64,000 nt of DNA from Leishmania mexicana MHOM/GT/2001/U1103 (GCF_000234665.1 NC_018331.1:248001-312000), one strand, 5' to 3'. Positions 23,156 to 33,485 are shown, counted from the stretch's first letter. The notes: generated from the letters alone by a model not told the origin. Program-made: numbers and translations.

Positions 23156-23989
23156 CCGTTCGATGCACATCCAGGACCGGGGATCCGCGTCGAGAATCTG
23201 GGGCTCACAGGCTCCATCTCGCTTTGCCTGGGCGACACCTTTCAGTCCATGGCTAGTTCAACGTATACGCCCTTCTCTGTTGCCACGGTCTTGGAGCGTC
23301 CACCCCACTGTCCAAGCGCCCATTGTCACATAAACGGCTGTAAAGCATCTCCTTCGCCCGAGTGTGGGTATGTGTGTGTGTGCTTGTCTCTCTGGCGTGT
23401 GCAGGTCTTTGTATCTGTCTGTCTGCGTCCTGTCTGGTCGCGACCCCAACACGGCTCAAATCTTCTTCCCCCCTTCCACCGGCGATGTTCACTCCGTGTT
23501 GGCTGTCCCTTTTTCTTTTTTGTCGTGTGTGTGTGGGTTTGGCGGGAGGGAGGGGAAGGGAGGAGAGGAGAGGAGAGGGAAGGGGGGGGGCGCTTTTCTT
23601 GCCGTCGCCAACGCTTGTTCCGCCCACCCAGGCAGCAGACAAAGTTGATCGTCTGTCTGAGCGTCTTCTCTCTCTCGGTGTGTCGTTGCTCGTGCCTTTT
23701 TTGTTTTTGAGTTGTAGCTTCGCATCGTGCGCTCTCTCCACTGGCTTGTCTGCTTCTTGAGAGAGCGAGCGGCAGCGCGTACGGAGAGCCTGGTTCGTAT
23801 GTATGTGTGTGTGTGTATGCGTACTAGTGTAGGTCATGGTTGTGGCCCGGCGCATAACAGACGCGCTTCAACCTCCGCAACTGCCCCTTCATCCGAGATC
23901 CTTTCCTTCGTAGCGTCCGTCTTTCTTTTTCCCCTGTTTCCTCTTTTTGTCGAGAACAGGAGTTGTAGGGGGACGATAGAGTATGCAGG

Positions 23990-24020
<31 letters not shown>

Positions 24021-26607
24021 ACACACACGCACACCCGCTCGAAGAATTCGAAACTTGCAAACGGGCGAAGGGAAAAAAGCTCCGCGACGCATTGGTGAGT
24101 CGTCGAGAGCGCTAGACAGCGGTGAAGGCAGCAAACGTGACAAGCGGATGACCCAGCCAAATGGGACGCAATGGTGGCACGGTGCAAGAGGGATGTTGGT
24201 GCCCTCGTGACTGTGGCGGCTCTTTGGCCGTGAAACACTCACAGACGGCGAGGAGAGCGGATTCGAAACAAACAAAAGTGCGCGCACGCACACACACATA
24301 CACACGCTCAATGCGAGACCCTCAGGGGATGGAGACGCAGGACGGAAGTTATTCCGTGATGCAAATACTGGTGCCGCATGGCGCGTGTAAGTCTGCATGC
24401 GGTTGCTGTTTTTCTTTTTTTTCCGTGTGCGGCTTGCCCGATTCTGTGACGCGTCTTCGTTTTCCTTGTTTGCGTGTTTTTGACTTGCATTTCACTCTCA
24501 CCTTCCTCCGCTTCATACAGCGAGAATAAAAAGAAAACGAAGCAGAGCATGTATCACTACTCCACAACGCAGATGTGACGGACGGTAGTGACGTCCACAC
24601 CCACGCACAAGGATAGTAGTCACCTTTTTTTTCTTGCCGCCGTTTAGCGATCAGTGCGAAAATCGAGAGCGTGGGGACGAGATGAGACGGGAGGCGGAAG
24701 CGCGCAGGGAAGCATGTGTGTCTGTTCATTCTTTCATATATATATAGATCTGCATCTAAGTGCACAACCTTCCTCTACGAAAAAAAAAAGAAAACACCGA
24801 CACACATGCGGGACCCCTCCCCCTCCCCCCTCTCACCCACCCACCCCCGCCGCCCTTTCCTCTTCTCATTTGATTCTTACATGACGCTTCTTCCTCTTCT
24901 TTTTTAAATTTCCTTTTGGTGTCTTTTTTGTTTTTCTTCAGCTCGCTTCATTCTCCTCCTCCTCGGGCATTGTGTCGCAGGTGTTGTGGTCGTTTTACGA
25001 AAATCCGCTCCTTGTGCAAGAGTGTGAGGGTGGTGCCTCCCTCTCATTTTTTTTTCGTGTTCTCTCTGCGCAGTCCACGGGCGATTTTGTGTGTATGTGT
25101 GTGTGTGTGTTCTTCGCGGTCTCGGAAAACCACTGCTACGATATGTTTTCGACGCTGTGCTGACATGGGGAGCAGGCACGCAAGCATGGGCGCCAACACA
25201 CGCGCACACAAACTGTAGAGGCGCATACGGATATCGTTTCGCATGACGCGGCGATCATTCACTCACGCGCTTTGCTTGTAACCTCTTCCTCCTTTGTTAT
25301 GTCGGTGTGTTGGCGTTTTGCACGTTAATGGCTTTGAAATGGAGTTCCTGCTCTAGTTCCTCCCCTTATTCGGATTGGGTGCGATTTGACCGCATGCTTA
25401 CACCGTATTTGCGACGATGTGCGAGTGTGGGGGTGTATGTATATATATTTATACCTATGTGTGTGTGTATGTATGTATGAGTTCAAGTGCAGACAAGACA
25501 GAAAGTGGCGCGGTCCACTTGTTCTTGTTCACTACCTCCTTGTTGGGTGGATGCTGCGCTCTCCCTCGTGTGCGCCTTTTCGCTCAGGTGTGATGGATTT
25601 CTTTCCGCCCTGTAGCCCCCCCCCCGCCCCACCTGTTCCTTGCCTCTGTCGTCGTACGTCGCGTATTCGCTACGGTTAGCACACACACACACACGCGTTT
25701 TCTCTTCCTCTGCCTTTTCTCCTGTTCGCATTCTAATTTTTGCAATGTTTTGTGCTGCGTCGCGTTTCAGCTGTTCCTCTCACACGCTCCCCTTTCTCGG
25801 TGTTTCCTTCCATACACATACACGCACGCACGCACGCACGCAGGTACATACATGCATACAGCCTCTCTTGATTAAGAACAACGAAAAAAAAAACGTAGAC
25901 TAATGTGCCCCAGTGGTGGTTCCGTGTAGACACATAAACAGTGAAACGAGCATAGGGCAGAGTGTTGGCATGACGATTCGCACGACGTTGGTGCCGCGAG
26001 CGCCATTTAGAGACGGTGATGGGGGGCAAGCGTTTATCGGATTCCGCCGAGGTGAGCAGACAGGGGGGGGGCAAAAGCTAGTCTTTCTTGTTTTACCCAC
26101 TTGCGTGGGTGTGTCGGTGTATGCGCCCACCGAACGAGAAACACGGCGGGTGAGACTCCACCCCCCCCCCCCCCATTTATTGCCATCTCCTCCCTGGTGC
26201 GTTCACGCTGGCTGTAACGCACTCCCGCTCCTGTTCACCTATACGTTCTTTCGCTCTGTGCCGTCTTCTCTGTGCGCCTTCACCCCATCGACGTACAGGC
26301 AGGCAAGAGCGCCAGACGCGCGCGCACACACATGTTGATATGCCCATGTGGAGAGAACAGAGGGGCATAGCTTACATGTCTCATGCAATAACTTTATCTG
26401 CGCCCGGGCTCGACCTATTCATGACACTTGCTTTGCACGTCGTTCGCCGAAGTCCTTCGCCTGCTTGCCGCATCTCTACTCTTTACACCCTCCCCCCTCT
26501 GCTCACCCTGTCTTCCTCCGTCCATCTGTTTCTCTGTGGTTGCGTATTCGGTGCCGCAACTTGTCGACGCGCTCTGGCGTACTCAGCAGGCTCATGCTGC
26601 ATTTTTT
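23156..26607. other. 3.4-kb intergenic region
   Basis: No convincing gene. It has a G-rich block at 23544-23590, a (CA)n run at 23990-24028, (TA)n near 24736, (CACG)n near 25820-25843 and a C14 run at 26161-26174. It probably consists of the RRM gene 3' UTR and the leader of the next gene. Confidence 0.55.
23990..24028. repeat. (CA)n microsatellite
   Basis: About 39 bases of almost pure CA dinucleotide, interrupted once by G. A simple sequence repeat, probably polymorphic in length. Confidence 0.9.
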
Positions 26608-26651
26608 CCGTCTACCCTTATCATTGTGCGTGTGTTCTTTTCGCACCTCAG
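26608..26651 (+). promoter_or_regulatory. putative trans-splice acceptor
   Basis: A pyrimidine-rich stretch (TTTTTTCCGTCTACCC and TTCTTTTCGCACCTCAG) with AG at 26650-26651. It lies 23 bases before the ATG at 26674 and supports that start over earlier non-ATG codons in the same open frame. Confidence 0.5.
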
Positions 26652-26673
26652 TAGACCACATACGAATGCGTCC

Positions 26674-28026
26674 ATGCGGCTACGGAGGCCATGCGGCGTA
26701 AAAGGGATAGCAGCCGATGCACTCGTCAACCTTGTCCAGAGCTGCTACCCTTCCGCCACTGTCCTGTTCACCTCAGTGGCGAATAATGTTGCAACTTCGG
26801 GTAGCAGTGATGTCCGCATATCCAGTACGTTTGACGCATGGCAGGCAAAGCTGCACACACGCCGAGCTTTGAGGCAAGGTCTGACGGTAGACGCGCCTGG
26901 ATTTCAGCGCATCTTGGCCCGCCGCCACATCCTTCCTGCCAGGTCGGTGGAGGCTGCAGCGTCTTCATGGTGGGCCCTACTGTACGCTGTCGACGCGACA
27001 AACAGTCCACCTGTTGCCCTTCCTCGACAACCATCGCAATCATTGCCGCCGTCTCACATCGCACACCCCATCCTCTGCTGCCCAGACGCTATCGTGTACA
27101 TCGGCGGCGTCGAGGCCCAGGATGTGACACAAGTGGTGGCGCCGACGCTTGTGGAAGCAGTGACGAGAGTTGAAGCGCCGCGCAGCACCGTCGGCGCGGC
27201 GTCCGCCACACACCGGGCAGAGCGACAGGCACCGAGTTACTGCCGTCGAATCGTTGACTGGTCTACCATATGGGCGGAAAAGCGGTGCGCTCTGCGCGGA
27301 GCAGACTTGCTGGAGCTTTCGCTCGCCGTGCCGGGCGACTTAGGCCACTGCCATGCGGATGCTCGTGAACGCATGCTGGTCTCCATCGCTAACCCTGATG
27401 TCACCTTGGCAGATCTGCAGCGTCAGCCACACGCGGGGCGTCGCGGGCCGCTTCGAACGTCTTTTGGGTTTTCGCTTCCCTGCGTTCAAGCAGCCCTGCC
27501 AGCTGCGGTGATACGTGCCGTTCGTGTGCTGCGCCGGTGGCAGCAAGACGTAGTGCACTGCATTCCGAGCACCAGTGTCTTCTGGGTTTCCTCAATCGGC
27601 CACCTTCTGGAGACTAGCGTCGGCGATGCAGCCTCTCCACTGACGCAGCGGGCGGAAGCATGTACGCGGCAGGGACAGGAGCTGGGGATGTCGGAGATGC
27701 AGGTGCGCCAGCTTTTCGCCATCGCACAACCCGACAGAGATCAAACAAACACCCAAGTACCACCACCCGCGGACGCAACGAAGCTGCTCACGTTTCTCCT
27801 CACCTCAACTGTCCTACAGCGGGCGTGCACGTCGCCGTTGGAAGCGTGGAATGGCACGAACTACTTCCTCCCAGCAGAGCGGTTTGATGGCGCCACGGAC
27901 GCCGAGGTACTGCACCGCGCAATGCGCAGCGGTGCGGGGACACACCTAACCTTTTCCCTCTTTTCGAGCCTCTACGGCGCATCGTGCGGTGAAGATCAGA
28001 GCCCTTTGACCCAACTCTCTCCATAG
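26674..28026 (+). CDS. hypothetical protein, 450 aa
   Basis: Not recognised. The frame is open from about 26428, but there is no in-frame ATG before 26674, and the best splice acceptor lies at 26650-26651. The N-terminus (MRLRRPCGVKG) is short and basic and could be a mitochondrial targeting sequence; this is inference. The rest is mixed and soluble, rich in Ala, Arg and Gln, without clear transmembrane segments or repeats. Predicted helical stretches include a tryptophan-containing segment near residues 195-205 (RRIVDWSTIWAEKRC) and VIRAVRVLRRWQQDVVHC near 275. Codon use is GC3-rich like its neighbours, and the frame is long, so it is probably real. Confidence 0.7.
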   Translation: MRLRRPCGVKGIAADALVNLVQSCYPSATVLFTSVANNVATSGSSDVRISSTFDAWQAKLHTRRALRQGLTVDAPGFQRILARRHILPARSVEAAASSWWALLYAVDATNSPPVALPRQPSQSLPPSHIAHPILCCPDAIVYIGGVEAQDVTQVVAPTLVEAVTRVEAPRSTVGAASATHRAERQAPSYCRRIVDWSTIWAEKRCALRGADLLELSLAVPGDLGHCHADARERMLVSIANPDVTLADLQRQPHAGRRGPLRTSFGFSLPCVQAALPAAVIRAVRVLRRWQQDVVHCIPSTSVFWVSSIGHLLETSVGDAASPLTQRAEACTRQGQELGMSEMQVRQLFAIAQPDRDQTNTQVPPPADATKLLTFLLTSTVLQRACTSPLEAWNGTNYFLPAERFDGATDAEVLHRAMRSGAGTHLTFSLFSSLYGASCGEDQSPLTQLSP

Positions 28027-28919
28027 CCTTGCCTGTGTCACCGATGCTGAGCTTCTTGACTGGGAAAGGCGGAACAGACAAAGCCGTATTCCTTGTGCGC
28101 CTTGTGTGTCTTGACATATCGCTCGTGTACTCGACCCCTCCCCCTCATCACCACCAGCAGGGCCTGTTGTCCTCACTCTCGTCCACACTTCACGTCACAG
28201 TCGAAAGGGAAGGCGAATGAAGCAAGAAGCGTGCCGCTGCCCGCCGTGTGTCTGGTTGGGTGCTGATTCATTTTACGACGTTTCCTTTCGTCGCTCGCTC
28301 TCGCACGTTGCGGATGCCGACCGCTTTGAACGCAGAAGCGCTGCAGGACCCCAGCACACACATGGATACACCTTTTTTCGACCTTCAGTGACGTATTGGG
28401 CCATGCCGCGGGCCGTCGATTCCGCTCTCTATGTGAGTCGCCGATGCCAACATTCATGCCGGCAGTTCCCTTCGTCATCTTCTTGAAGGCTCGCACACGT
28501 TTTCTTTTCTTCGCACGTAACTCTTTACAGCATCTCTGACGATGAGGGGACACCCCACAGTGCGTGGTGTTGCAGGGTCCAGTGCCCCCACTCAATCTCA
28601 ATGTGTGTGTGAGTGGTGGCGGTGGTGGTGTGGGGGGGGGGAAGTCAAGCAGCCCCCCCCCCCCCCCACACACACACCTATTCCATGCGAATTCTAAAAC
28701 ACCTCTCGTGGTGACAAGGTCAAGCGCCTACGACGTGGGTAGGTCGACGCGATGTATCTCTGCTTATGCCCACTATTACGTCGTGGGTGGGCGTTGCGTC
28801 AGCGCAACCCGCGACAATGGACACAGTTGTGCCATCCATGTGAGAGGCAGAGTTTCCGCGTGACTCGGACGCATCTTACCCCGTTATTAGACGGGTTACT
28901 GGTAGAGGAAGTCTAACCA
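28027..28919. other. intergenic region, 3' of hypothetical gene
   Basis: Noncoding. It includes a purine/pyrimidine hairpin-forming block at 28632-28667 (separate entry) and leads into the SIDER-like elements. Confidence 0.5.
28632..28667. repeat. G10 / C15 inverted homopolymer block
   Basis: Ten consecutive G (28632-28641), an 11-base spacer and fifteen consecutive C (28653-28667). The runs can pair as a 10-bp all-GC hairpin in DNA or in the transcript. It sits in the probable 3' UTR of the upstream gene. Confidence 0.85.
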
Positions 28920-29189
28920 GTCACCCCGAGGGGGAGGCTGCGCCAGGTGGCCACCGGCATGATGGGGGCGGCTGTGAGGCAACCTACAGAGCGGCTGGGT
29001 TTGCAGAGTACAAGTCAGGGGGCCGTTCTCTCAGAGGACTGCTTCGGCGCAGTACTCTAGCCCGCGTCTATCGCTGCTTCGCGCCACACGATATACTCGT
29101 GACACAGGGAAGGGGTGGTGGGGTGGATTCAGTGGAGTTGAACCCATGTTGTATGATTGAGAGGGGACACGTTGAAAGGCAAAAAAAAA
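28920..29189 (+). repeat. SIDER-like short retroposon, family A copy 2, with A-tail
   Basis: Homologous to 2017-2281 through ordered shared blocks (CACCCCGAG; CATGATGG with GCGGCT; GCTTCGCGCCAC; ATGTTGTATG; CACGTTGAAAGG). The last block is followed by C and nine A (29181-29189), the expected 3' end of a non-LTR-type retroposed element. The 5' end may extend to about 28870. It lies directly upstream of family B copy 2. Confidence 0.6.
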
Positions 29190-29213
29190 TTCAAACCTTC
29201 CTGATGATGGCGA

Positions 29214-29392
29214 ACCACCGCACCTGTGGGATCAGGGCCCAGCGCCACACTCTTTGTGGGGAAGCAAAGCCGTCTGCAGCCGGCCCTCGGGTATTGGTTG
29301 CGGACTCTAGGTGTTGGCGGGGAGGACTGTGCGGGCGCTATGCCGAGGAGACTTGCGACCATGATGATCATGCTGGTACCAAGCCCACCACG
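29214..29392 (+). repeat. SIDER-like repeat, family B copy 2
   Basis: Homologous to 11604-11778 (shared ACCACCGCACC, CTCGGGTATTGGTTGC, GGCGG, GAGACT, GCTGGTACCA). It starts 24 bases after the A-tail of the family A element, so the two were inserted next to each other or are parts of one composite element. It ends shortly before an A-rich stretch near 29415-29445. Confidence 0.5.
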
Positions 29393-29583
29393 GATGACGA
29401 TGACGAATCCGCAACAGTATAAAACAAACAAAAGGAAATCATCAAGCAAGCGGACATGCTGAAGACGAAAGCCTTTGCCGCAGGTTTCCTGCACGGAGCC
29501 TTCCTGTCACTCACAGCGGCCCACCTTTTCCACCCGTGTGTATTGCGTGAGTCGAGGGGTGCACGAATGGCAGCGTGCTCAGC

Positions 29584-29618
29584 ACCCCCTCCCTCTGTTT
29601 TTTTTTTTCGCACTGCAG
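29584..29618 (+). promoter_or_regulatory. polypyrimidine tract and trans-splice acceptor for ubiquilin-like gene
   Basis: A CCCCCTCCCTCTG(T)n tract followed by CACTGCAG, with AG at 29617-29618. The leader before the ATG at 29775 would be about 156 bases. Confidence 0.5.
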
Positions 29619-29774
29619 GACACACGTTCATCACCACAGCTGGAGCAAGAGCGGACGCCGGCCAAACATAGAGAAGGTTGAAGAGGGCAGTGCACAAGCC
29701 CGGCAAAACCCCCGCTCTCGTCTCCTGTCGCAAGTCCACTCACATTTTCTTTTCGTTTCGATACGGTAACCGCG

Positions 29775-31010
29775 ATGGAGTACCAAATTATCTCGAGCAA
29801 GGGTGACAAGTTCGCGCTTTGTATTGACGATGACATGACGGTTGGGGACGTCAAAGGTGTCGCTGCGGCGATGCTGGATGCCCCCGATGACGTCATCATG
29901 ACGGTCTCGCTCAACGGCAAGCTCCTTAAAGACGATGCGGAGACGTGGGGAGAGCTGCGCAGTCGCCTCTTCAGAAGCCAGCAGCCCCATCCCATGCAGC
30001 GCAAGCTCTTCTGCAACGTGACAGATCGCCCGGTAGTAGAGTCCCAGAGCGCAGAGGTGCTGCGCATGCTCCCATCCAAGGAAGAAAAAAAGCTGGAACA
30101 GGAGAAGGAGCGCGAGAAGGTGGCTGCGATGGACTTTATGGTCGATACACTCGCCGACAACCCTGCCTTTCTCGAGAGCATGCTGAGTATGAACCCCATG
30201 ATCAAAAAGATGCAGAAGAAATCGCCCGAGGTAGCGCGTATGTTGAAGGATCCGGACACGCTGCGCATGCTCCTGAAGTCCTCCGTTGACCCGCAGCGGC
30301 GGCGGGAGATGGAGCGCAACGCCGAGCTGCAGCTTGCCCACATCGCCGCCTTGCCCGGGGGCCAGCAGATGATCAATCACTACATGGATCAGCTCACCGA
30401 GGATGAGGAGGAGACGGACGCACAACGTCAACTGCGCATTGGCAGGTCAACAGCCGAGGTGAGCGACGAGCTCACCCATCCGGACCCAACCAAAGAGGCA
30501 AACAACGACCCGTTGCCGAACCCGTGGGCTACGCCGGCCGCGACGGCGCCTGGGGCTGCGTCTCAAACAGGTAGTGCATTTCCATTGGGCGTCGCCGAGG
30601 GTTCCCCTTTTTTGAGCCCTTTCGGCTTTCCTCCCGCTGCGGCTTTCTCTTCTAGCGGCGCTGCTGTCGACCCCGTGGCATCCTCGTTTGTGGGGGGCTC
30701 TGCGGCCGCGGCGTCGAGCGGCCAGGATCAGGCGGCCATGAATGCAATGATAGAAATGATAATGCAATCCATGAGGACGCCACCCTCGGCACCGACAACT
30801 CTCACTGCCGATCCGCCGTCGTCTTCGACTGCGGCAGCACCGGCGTCTGCATCCCCCTCCGCGTTGTCCGAGGAAGCGATGCAGCAAGGTCTGGCGACGC
30901 TGCGTGAGATGGGGTTCGAGGATGAGGCCCTCTGCCGTGAGGCGCTGACGGCCTGCGGTGGCGACGCAGAGGCGGCTGTGGACTATATTGCTGAACATCA
31001 AGGAGAGTAG
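29775..31010 (+). CDS. ubiquilin/Dsk2-like UBL-UBA protein, 411 aa
   Basis: A shuttle-type ubiquitin receptor that would bring ubiquitinated proteins to the proteasome. The N-terminal ubiquitin-like domain covers about residues 1-77. After a charged helical linker (KEEKKLEQEKEREK, 102-115) comes an STI1/ubiquilin region (about 121-207) with the typical pattern NPAFLESMLSMNPMIKK and ALPGGQQMINHYMDQL. The middle is low-complexity (Ala, Ser, Pro, Gly). The C-terminal UBA domain (about 363-411) has the conserved MGF loop (379-381) and ends in an AVDYIAEH helix. Domain order and size match Dsk2/ubiquilin, though shorter than the human proteins. The start is the first ATG of the frame and gives an intact UBL. 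Likely cytosolic or nuclear. Confidence 0.9.
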   Translation: MEYQIISSKGDKFALCIDDDMTVGDVKGVAAAMLDAPDDVIMTVSLNGKLLKDDAETWGELRSRLFRSQQPHPMQRKLFCNVTDRPVVESQSAEVLRMLPSKEEKKLEQEKEREKVAAMDFMVDTLADNPAFLESMLSMNPMIKKMQKKSPEVARMLKDPDTLRMLLKSSVDPQRRREMERNAELQLAHIAALPGGQQMINHYMDQLTEDEEETDAQRQLRIGRSTAEVSDELTHPDPTKEANNDPLPNPWATPAATAPGAASQTGSAFPLGVAEGSPFLSPFGFPPAAAFSSSGAAVDPVASSFVGGSAAAASSGQDQAAMNAMIEMIMQSMRTPPSAPTTLTADPPSSSTAAAPASASPSALSEEAMQQGLATLREMGFEDEALCREALTACGGDAEAAVDYIAEHQGE

Positions 31011-31289
31011 CAGCTTCCTGATTTCCTTTGTTTTGGGCTTTTTCGTGGGGAGAAGGACAAACAAAAGGAGGTGTGCAGGCAGAGGGGCTCTCACGTTTTT
31101 CAAAGTTGCTGGAGGCGCTGCAGACAGGGTGGTCTGGCACTGACGAGCACCAATCCAGGAGCGGCCGCCGCCCCGCCCGCTAATAATACACTCACAGATA
31201 CGGCGAGAGGAAGCTGCGACCGCCCTACTTGCAGCTCACGCGCTGGGGGTGAGACAGCGGTGCAGGTTTCAGTCCTGCCACGAGGACAA

Positions 31290-31831
31290 CTGCATGAATT
31301 ACGGACCTGGTCACTGGTCCCCGACGCCACGCCAACATCGCGCCCAACAAAAAAAACGCGCTAGACGACGCGACACGCTGGCGCACGGGCTCCTTGGCGG
31401 CAGTGGTTCCACACCAGAAGAACAAGGACGCCCGAGCTCACGAGACGGCCGGGGACCGTGCTCGCCTAGGTCCGCACGGGTGCCTGTCCGCACTTTTGGA
31501 CTCCTCCAAAAGCGGGTGACTGGCAGTGACAGCATGGGGCTCACATGGTGTGCTGCCCGCGACTCCGCTCGAAATGTGGTGCCTGCGCCCCTGCCGGGGC
31601 CCTCGCCCTCGAGGCGGACCGCGGACACGGGCCGCGGGGATCAAGGCATGCAGTCCGCCCGGGCCCGTCTGTCGTCGGTGGTGCGGCACAGCCCTTGATT
31701 GGACAGCGGGATGCTTTGTCCTACACGACGGAGGCTGTGCCGTGGCGCAGCAGGGGCAGGTGAGCTGCGACTGCACGCGTATACTAGTCGGTGTGCTCGT
31801 GGGCGAACCGCCGCGCATTGAGAATGAGAAT
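31290..31831. repeat. 542-bp near-identical direct repeat, copy 2
   Basis: Same sequence and orientation as 12827-13368, offset 18,463, six mismatches confined to the two ends. Left flank (GAGGACAA) and right flank (CTTATGTTG) differ from those of copy 1, so the ends are defined by loss of similarity. It lies about 280 bases after the ubiquilin-like stop codon, within the probable 3' UTR or intergenic spacer. The intervening 31011-31289 shows no gene. Confidence 0.92.
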
Positions 31832-32330
31832 CTTATGTTGATGCCTGTGGCGCGGTCGCGGCTCGTGGCGTTCCTCGAGCTGTTTTTTGTTGGTGGTGGA
31901 TGTGGTTGTGGAGGGAGCGTGGCATGTTCGTGGCCGTGCAGCGGGTGAAAATCGAAAGAAAAAGATTATCGAAACGCTCCTGCGGGGAACATTCTGTTTG
32001 TCGGTCTGGTCTCCGTTCGTGTCGATGATGGGCAGCCGTGTGGCGTCTGCGTTTTGTTGTTGGTTTCTCTGTTTGGGTGGAACGGAGACGTGCCCGTATC
32101 AAAGACCCGTCACGCTTGATGTGCGCTGCCACCGGAGGCTTACCTTCTGCCTATCCTGCTGTGCGTGTGGGCATGTGGTCTTGTGCACGCGTTTGCTTTG
32201 CGGGTGCCTCTCTGCTGCTGTGATGGAAATTGGTCTCCCTCTCTCTTCTCTTGGCGGGGAGGGTGTGGTTGGGCAGTGCAGCTGTCGTTTCTCCACTCCG
32301 GATGGTCTCTGCTAACGCGTGTTCTTGTAT
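31832..32330. other. intergenic region before cytochrome b5 reductase
   Basis: No gene seen. Moderately T/G-rich sequence. Confidence 0.5.
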
Positions 32331-32385
32331 TCGTTTTTTTCTGTTCGCATTTTTGGCTCTCTATGTGTACTGGTGATCGACACAG
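32331..32385 (+). promoter_or_regulatory. putative trans-splice acceptor
   Basis: A T-rich tract (32331-32362) followed by GACACAG, with AG at 32384-32385, about 110 bases before the ATG at 32496. Confidence 0.4.
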
Positions 32386-32495
32386 AACATGGCTTACGCG
32401 CGTTCCACAGGCACACGAACAAGCGAGCAATACATCCGCGGCTGCTGGCACACGCCATCGTGAAAAACGTGAACGGCAAAAAGAGTTAATAAGCG

Positions 32496-33485
32496 ATGCG
32501 CTTTGCTGTCTCGTGCGTGGCGGGTGCAGTGGGAGCGTGGGTGTGGCGGCGGTCTTCGGGCCAGGATGCAGAGTGCTATCGCGGCATTCATAACGCGCTC
32601 ACATTCCACAATCCAAAACGCAAAGATCGGGTCTTCAGTCAGCGCTATGAACCGTACCAGCTTGGCGAGATCATCCCTATCACCGCTGACGTAGCCCTCT
32701 TCCGCTTTCTCTTACATAATAGCGAGGATGAGTTTAACTTGAGGCCCTGCTCGACACTGCAGGCGTGCTACAAGTACGGCGTGCAGCCGAAGGACCAGTG
32801 CCAACGCTTCTACACGCCTGTGACGGCAAACCACACACCGGGCTACTTCGACCTAATTGTAAAACGCAAGAAGGATGGTCTCATGACAAATCACCTGTTT
32901 GGCATGCATGTTGGTGACACGCTGCTCTTTCGTAGTGTCGCCTTCAAAATCCAATACCGTCCGAACCGATGGAAACACGTGGGCATGATCGGCGGTGGCA
33001 CCGGCTTCACTCCATTTCTGCAGATCATTCGACACGCCTTGACAGAGCCAGTGAATGGCGAGGAGGTGGACAGGACGAAGCTGTCCTTCCTGTTCTGCAA
33101 CCGCACCGAGCGGCACATCCTCCTCGGTGGCGTCTTCGATGATCTTGCGAGGCGCTACCCGGATCGCTTCCGCATGTTCTACACGATCGACCTCGCCGTT
33201 GACAAGGACAAGTGGGTAGAGCAGGAAAACCACTTCTTGGGATACGTGACGACTGACATGATCCGCCGCAGCATGCCGGGGCCGGAGGAGAAGAGCAAGA
33301 TTATCATGCTATGTGGGCCAGACCCGCTGCTGTCGCACGTGGCCGGCACTCCGATGTCAACGATGTCCTCCATGTCGGGTAGCCTGAACATCCAGCCCAT
33401 GGCAACCGACATCAACAATCTTGTCAGTCTCGGCGGCCTTCTCAAGGAACTCGGCTACGATAACACAGACGTGTATCGCTTCTAA
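32496..33485 (+). CDS. NADH-cytochrome b5 reductase-like flavoprotein, 329 aa
   Basis: An FAD-dependent ferredoxin-reductase-fold enzyme that passes electrons from NADH to cytochrome b5 or a similar acceptor. The FAD motif is RFYTPV (residues 104-109), the NAD(P)H-binding loop is GGGTGFTP (166-173), and the terminal motif is CGPDPL (273-278). The N-terminus begins with a short hydrophobic stretch (FAVSCVAGAVGAWVW), which could anchor it in the outer mitochondrial or ER membrane. Two insertions are unusual for the family: a cysteine-containing segment just before the FAD motif (about 82-103) and a Met/Ser-rich segment after CGPDPL (about 280-315). The start is the first ATG of the frame. Confidence 0.88.
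   Translation: MRFAVSCVAGAVGAWVWRRSSGQDAECYRGIHNALTFHNPKRKDRVFSQRYEPYQLGEIIPITADVALFRFLLHNSEDEFNLRPCSTLQACYKYGVQPKDQCQRFYTPVTANHTPGYFDLIVKRKKDGLMTNHLFGMHVGDTLLFRSVAFKIQYRPNRWKHVGMIGGGTGFTPFLQIIRHALTEPVNGEEVDRTKLSFLFCNRTERHILLGGVFDDLARRYPDRFRMFYTIDLAVDKDKWVEQENHFLGYVTTDMIRRSMPGPEEKSKIIMLCGPDPLLSHVAGTPMSTMSSMSGSLNIQPMATDINNLVSLGGLLKELGYDNTDVYRF

Noticed and set aside
26428..26673. Longer N-terminus for the hypothetical protein
   Set aside because: Begins at TTG, runs through pyrimidine-rich UTR sequence and the splice acceptor at 26650.
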